Positions 61,601-64,000 of a stretch of DNA of 64,000 nucleotides are shown in pieces. The stretch's first letter is position 1, and each line of letters starts with the position of its first letter. Made by a program: the position numbers and the translations under genes. This DNA comes from Heliocidaris tuberculata. Lineage: Eukaryota; Echinodermata; Echinoidea; Camarodonta; Echinometridae. The stretch spans positions 25,234,116-25,298,115 of the forward strand of contig CM046848.1 in the NCBI GenBank assembly GCA_025618425.1. Reading direction: 5' to 3'. The notes beneath the pieces are model-generated. The model had not been told where the DNA came from and made no database searches. It saw only the letters and a list, made by a program, of their open reading frames with translations.

Positions 61601-63548
61601 TAGTCAACACAGACATACAAAGCCGGGGGATGGGAGGAGCTGAGTGGGCTCTAACCCCCTCCCCCTCCCCCGCCGGATAATTTTGTAATTACCCATATTT
61701 GAGCAACTGAGACCAAATATATTCCGACAGTAAGGTGGTCTGTTTGTTCTTTATATTGTGACGACAAAATTACAGTTTCATTAAAGTGCTAAATTTCATG
61801 TGCCATTATGGTCCATATCTTTAAAAAGTCGATGACATGCCTAAACATTGGTACCACCGATGGGTAGAGGGACCTGCTATATGCTTCCTTGTGACGAAAT
61901 TTCCTATGGAATTGTGTAACAATTATAAAAATATTGACGAAAGATCGGCAAATTTCATAGTATTTGTGAAAAATGAATTCACCGACAAGGGTCGGCATGG
62001 GAGTTTTTCTCTTTTTTTTTTTTAGAAGATGTCACGTAAATTGCAAATTCTAATGTAGCATTATTTTGAATGAATCATCTGTAAAATCACGTCAGGTTTG
62101 GACCCGTTGTTTTATGACCCTTTTGTTTTTTTCAATTGTCAGTTGCGATCTGACATCGATTTTTTAGATCACGATATCTCCGGAATTCTTTGTGGATATT
62201 TTTTTTCTTCTAATGTGTCCATTTGTAGTCTAAAATATTGTTATCCGTTTTGTACATATTGATCTAAATAGAATTTGCAGAATATGAGAAATCTTGGATC
62301 AAAATAATATTACATTCCTAGAAACTTCTAAATGTGCGCGAAATTTGGACACTCCATCATACATTCATGGCGAGATCGCGGCTTTGACCTCTACATTGTA
62401 AAAAAAAATTGCCGTTTTTTTTTCCACGGGAATTTCCTGGCAGTCAGGATGCCGGGAATGCCCGTTTTTCCACAGTTTCTTTTACCGGAAATCAGCATAT
62501 ATTTACAATAAAACTATGTAAATTTACAATGAAATTATGTAAATATATGCTGATTTCCGGTAAACCAACAAACTTGCTGTTGTTTTACAGGAAAAGACTG
62601 TAAAATTGAAATAACGGTAATAACTTGTAATTTCAAGGGCTAAAAAACCTATAGTTTTACGGTTATTTTTTTACAGTGTATATTACAAAGCCGTCCAAGT
62701 TGGACAAATTTATTATTAATTCATTAGTGTTTTTTTTTTTTTTTTGGTGAAAGTCTTATTATTTACGACACCATATTTTGTTAATATAATCGTGGGTAAA
62801 AAAAAACATTATTTGGATTTAATTTGAACGGCGCATGTCACTCAGAAATCGAATATTCACGCCCAAATTTTGATGCTCGAAAATTCAGGTTCCAATAATA
62901 ATGTTATTTTTTCTCTCTATTCTAGAAAACCTCTTTTGAACGTTTGGCCGAACGAACGCGTAATTTGGGGGGAGGGGGGAATGATAAAACAATGATCTTT
63001 AATTTTTCAACACTATAGAGCTTTAGCAATTTACATGCAGAGTAATTGTCATATCTAGAAACTTTTAGGTACCACAATGCGTATGCAATTAGAAGATAGA
63101 TATTTCATATTATATTTTCATAACCATATAGTTTAGGTTATGTTTATATCAATTGGTCACATTTGTATGCTTGAATGATCCTTTTCATTTTATCCTATCT
63201 AATGCATTACATAATTTTATGTAAATTAGTAAAACTATATGATTATTACATGGGTAACAAAGTTTATGTTAAAGTTTAATCGAACAAAAGAAAACAAAAT
63301 CTAAAAGAGAGACCTGGGTGGTCCAAATTCTTATACACGTATGGGTTTCAATATTAATTCTCCCACATCAGTAAAGACTCAAAGGCAAAGTAATTTTTCA
63401 TATTTTTCTTTCTTTCTTTTTTAAAATCGACGTTCCCATCTTTCTCCACAAAATGATAGAAAGGGCAATTGCTTTTCTTACTTTCTCCAGTCCATATCAT
63501 GCCAGTGAACAGCAATGTCGCAAGAAGTATGCGTCGACCCACCATCAT
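47685..63548 (-). CDS. Large single-pass membrane protein: acidic tandem repeats, mucin segment, two SEA domains, tyrosine-rich tail
   Basis: Ten exons join in frame: 63548-63482, 58919-55374, 54819-54692, 54129-53889, 53328-53201, 52287-52062, 51390-50975, 50461-50366, 49084-48962 and 47804-47685. All have GT/AG borders; the total is 1,696 residues plus stop. Residues 1-22 are a signal peptide (MMVGRRILLATLLFTGMIW). About 23-1075 are acidic Thr/Glu/Asp/Val repeats. About 1076-1204 are Thr/Ser/Ala-rich and mucin-like. Two SEA domains cover about 1205-1330 and 1329-1446, each on an exon pair. The transmembrane helix is about 1471-1499 (LGLIIGLSTGGAVLLLFLIF), followed by the stop-transfer HDPRHQKR. 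The tail has two related exons (SVPYMATGEE, SLPYVATGQE) and PPSY near the end. I do not know a named orthologue; the layout resembles transmembrane mucins. It is convergent with RABL6. An extra exon in intron 1 cannot be excluded. Confidence 0.85.
48148..48744 (+). mobile_element. TTAA-flanked fold-back MITE with AGGAGAATGAAACCCC ends
   Basis: TTAA at 48144-48147 and 48745-48748; ends AGGAGAATGAAACCCC and GGGGTTTCATTCTCCT are inverted, and CATTATGCTAATGAGATGCT (48304) against the reverse complement of AGCATCTCATTAGCATAATG (48570) extends the fold-back. It lies in the last intron of the SEA/mucin gene. Confidence 0.85.
49374..49690 (+). repeat. GT/GA and CT microsatellites
   Basis: (GT)n then (GA)n at 49374-49408, and CT-rich tracts at 49538-49690. 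The segment GGTGGCAGGAGTGGGATATT then CTCT at 49517 recurs inverted at 53815-53838, so it is a dispersed repeat with a microsatellite tail. Intronic. Confidence 0.7.
50700..50745 (+). repeat. (CAAAAA)n microsatellite
   Basis: Six-base CAAAAA units, intronic to the SEA/mucin gene. Confidence 0.85.
53560..53655 (+). repeat. tRNA-like SINE head
   Basis: GCACGAGGTTCGATCCTGAG contains a perfect pol III B-box (GGTTCGATCC), with GTGAGTGGTCTGCCTG about 30 bases upstream as a possible A-box. No anticodon arm is convincing, so this is called a SINE remnant and not a tRNA gene. Intronic. Confidence 0.5.
55860..56200 (-). repeat. 126-bp coding repeat, three copies
   Basis: CAGGTTC(C/A)AC(C/T)GTGAAATCACT recurs at 55866, 55992 and 56118, exactly 126 bp (42 codons) apart. 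It encodes EGEIVSDFTVEPDEFTDVTE-type units in the SEA/mucin protein, directly before its mucin-like segment. Confidence 0.88.
56200..58420 (-). repeat. 123-bp coding minisatellite, 18 copies
   Basis: AGCTCTGTTCGATCAGTCTC occurs at 56285 and then every 123 bp to 58376 (18 copies, no length change). Each unit encodes 41 residues of the form TEIETDRTELFTDVTDIVTD then ELEETEIVTDFTIATEEFTE V. It fills roughly residues 196-930 of the SEA/mucin protein. The unit is a multiple of three and free of stops on both strands in several frames. Confidence 0.95.
60379..60522. repeat. GC-rich near-perfect hairpin
   Basis: GGTACCCAACTGAGGCGGCG then GAACGTCGGGCTCGGAC pairs with GTCCGAGCCCGACGTTCTGC then CGCGCCTGTAGGTACCC, and GGGGCACCTTTT pairs with AAAAGGTGCCCC around a TGTCCGCCAAAC loop. 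Arms are about 65 bp. Confidence 0.85.
60902..61018 (+). repeat. (GATGAT)n microsatellite
   Basis: An imperfect GAT/GAC/GGT tract like the one in RABL6 intron 3 but short; a Met-rich frame over it is not a gene. Confidence 0.85.
61780..62364 (+). mobile_element. MITE remnant, relative of 18846-19404
   Basis: Shares TATTGACGAAAGATCGGCAA, ATCACGATATCTCCGGAATT, CATTCCTAGAAA and a right end GTGCGCGAAATTTGGACACT then CCATCATAC with the 18.8-kb element. The left end is not clear. Confidence 0.6.
62391..62685. mobile_element. Small MITE with ACA(T/C)TGTAAAAAAA ends and an internal hairpin
   Basis: The left end TACATTGTAAAAAAAAATTG and right end TTATTTTTTTACAGTGTA are inverted. Inside, ACCGGAAATCAGCATATATT then TACA pairs with TGTAAATATATGCTGATTTC then CGGT. 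It carries no coding capacity. Confidence 0.7.
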
Positions 63549-64000
63549 GACAATTCACTTTTGCCCGTCTTGACGTCTAAAGTAGTTTCAGCTTCTCAAT
63601 AAAATCCAAGATAATTCCAACATTATGACTAATGCGATACTATTGCGTTTTATCCCACCGAAAATGTTTGACTGTCAGGTTCCATTTCCATATTTTTGTT
63701 AAACGGGTTATAAAATGATCATGATTATGGTGAACAACAGTCTGGAAACAGAAAGAAACGCAGTGGATACTGCACGTATCGACATGACAACAGAACTAGG
63801 TCTATAGAAGGGCGTCGTCCCAGTTGTTTTAACACCTTCAAGTTGATTTTGGACTTTTCCTTTTCACGGACTGACCTGACGCACACCAAGTTTTCCCACA
63901 TTCCTGTGTTTTTGTTACAGAACTGTAGGCCCACGTCAGAGTTAATTCTACCTCGAAAATTCAATGTTGATTCCCTTTCTCCTTTTCTCAAAATTGCATG
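63549..64000 (-). other. Upstream region of the SEA/mucin gene
   Basis: 5' flank of the start codon at 63548 on the minus strand. No TATA box or start site can be assigned with confidence and no other exon is recognised. Confidence 0.4.

Larger units (their letters stand above)
58920..63481 (-). other. Intron 1 of the SEA/mucin gene
   Basis: Runs from the signal-peptide exon donor (GAAA|GTAAG at 63482/63481) to the giant exon acceptor (TTTTTTGTCAG, exon at 58919). It holds a hAT-like end (TTGATCCGCCACTAAGG near 59503), the hairpin at 60379-60522, an (ATG)n tract at 60902-61018 and MITE remnants at 61.8-62.7 kb. No further exon is recognised. Confidence 0.6.

Noticed and set aside
63725..63991. 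88-codon minus-strand frame upstream of the SEA/mucin gene
   Set aside because: No signal peptide or domain; the signal-peptide exon at 63548-63482 already joins in phase to the next exon.

Overview
This is an intron-rich, AT-rich animal genome segment. It contains no prokaryotic operons, CRISPR arrays or intact tRNA/rRNA genes. The many short non-autonomous DNA transposons, a pearl-like Helentron family with (ACGG)n tracts, a DIRS retrotransposon and tRNA-derived SINEs suggest a marine invertebrate, most likely an echinoderm such as a sea urchin. That placement is an inference from repeat style and protein similarity, not a proof.

Layout. Positions 1-6650 hold a nearly complete DIRS-type (tyrosine-recombinase) retrotransposon on the minus strand, cut by the window edge inside its right inverted terminal repeat. 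Positions 8706-15137 (minus) hold the first four coding exons of an ACBD6 orthologue (acyl-CoA-binding domain plus ankyrin repeats); its 3' exons lie off the left edge. Positions 15.1-22.3 kb separate two divergent genes and are packed with hAT, pogo-like, Harbinger-like and fold-back elements. Positions 22412-38192 (plus) hold a complete RABL6 (Rab-like GTPase, PARF) gene in 14 coding exons, all joining in frame to 863 residues. Positions 38.2-47.6 kb are intergenic and carry mobile elements plus a palindromic minisatellite. Positions 47685-63548 (minus) hold a complete ten-exon gene for a roughly 1,696-residue single-pass membrane protein. Its order is signal peptide, long acidic Thr/Glu/Asp tandem-repeat ectodomain, Ser/Thr mucin segment, two tandem SEA domains, transmembrane helix, and a cytoplasmic tail with a duplicated PYxATG motif and a PPSY motif. 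I do not recognise a named orthologue; it is the most interesting object in the window.

How it fits together. ACBD6 and RABL6 diverge, and RABL6 and the SEA/mucin gene converge. I see no functional link between the three. Recurring themes are internal duplication (a 123-bp coding minisatellite with an 861-bp higher-order copy, duplicated SEA exon pairs, duplicated tail exons, decayed duplicate exons in RABL6) and nested transposon insertion with readable target-site duplications. Exon boundaries were placed by hand from splice consensus, phase and similarity to known protein families.
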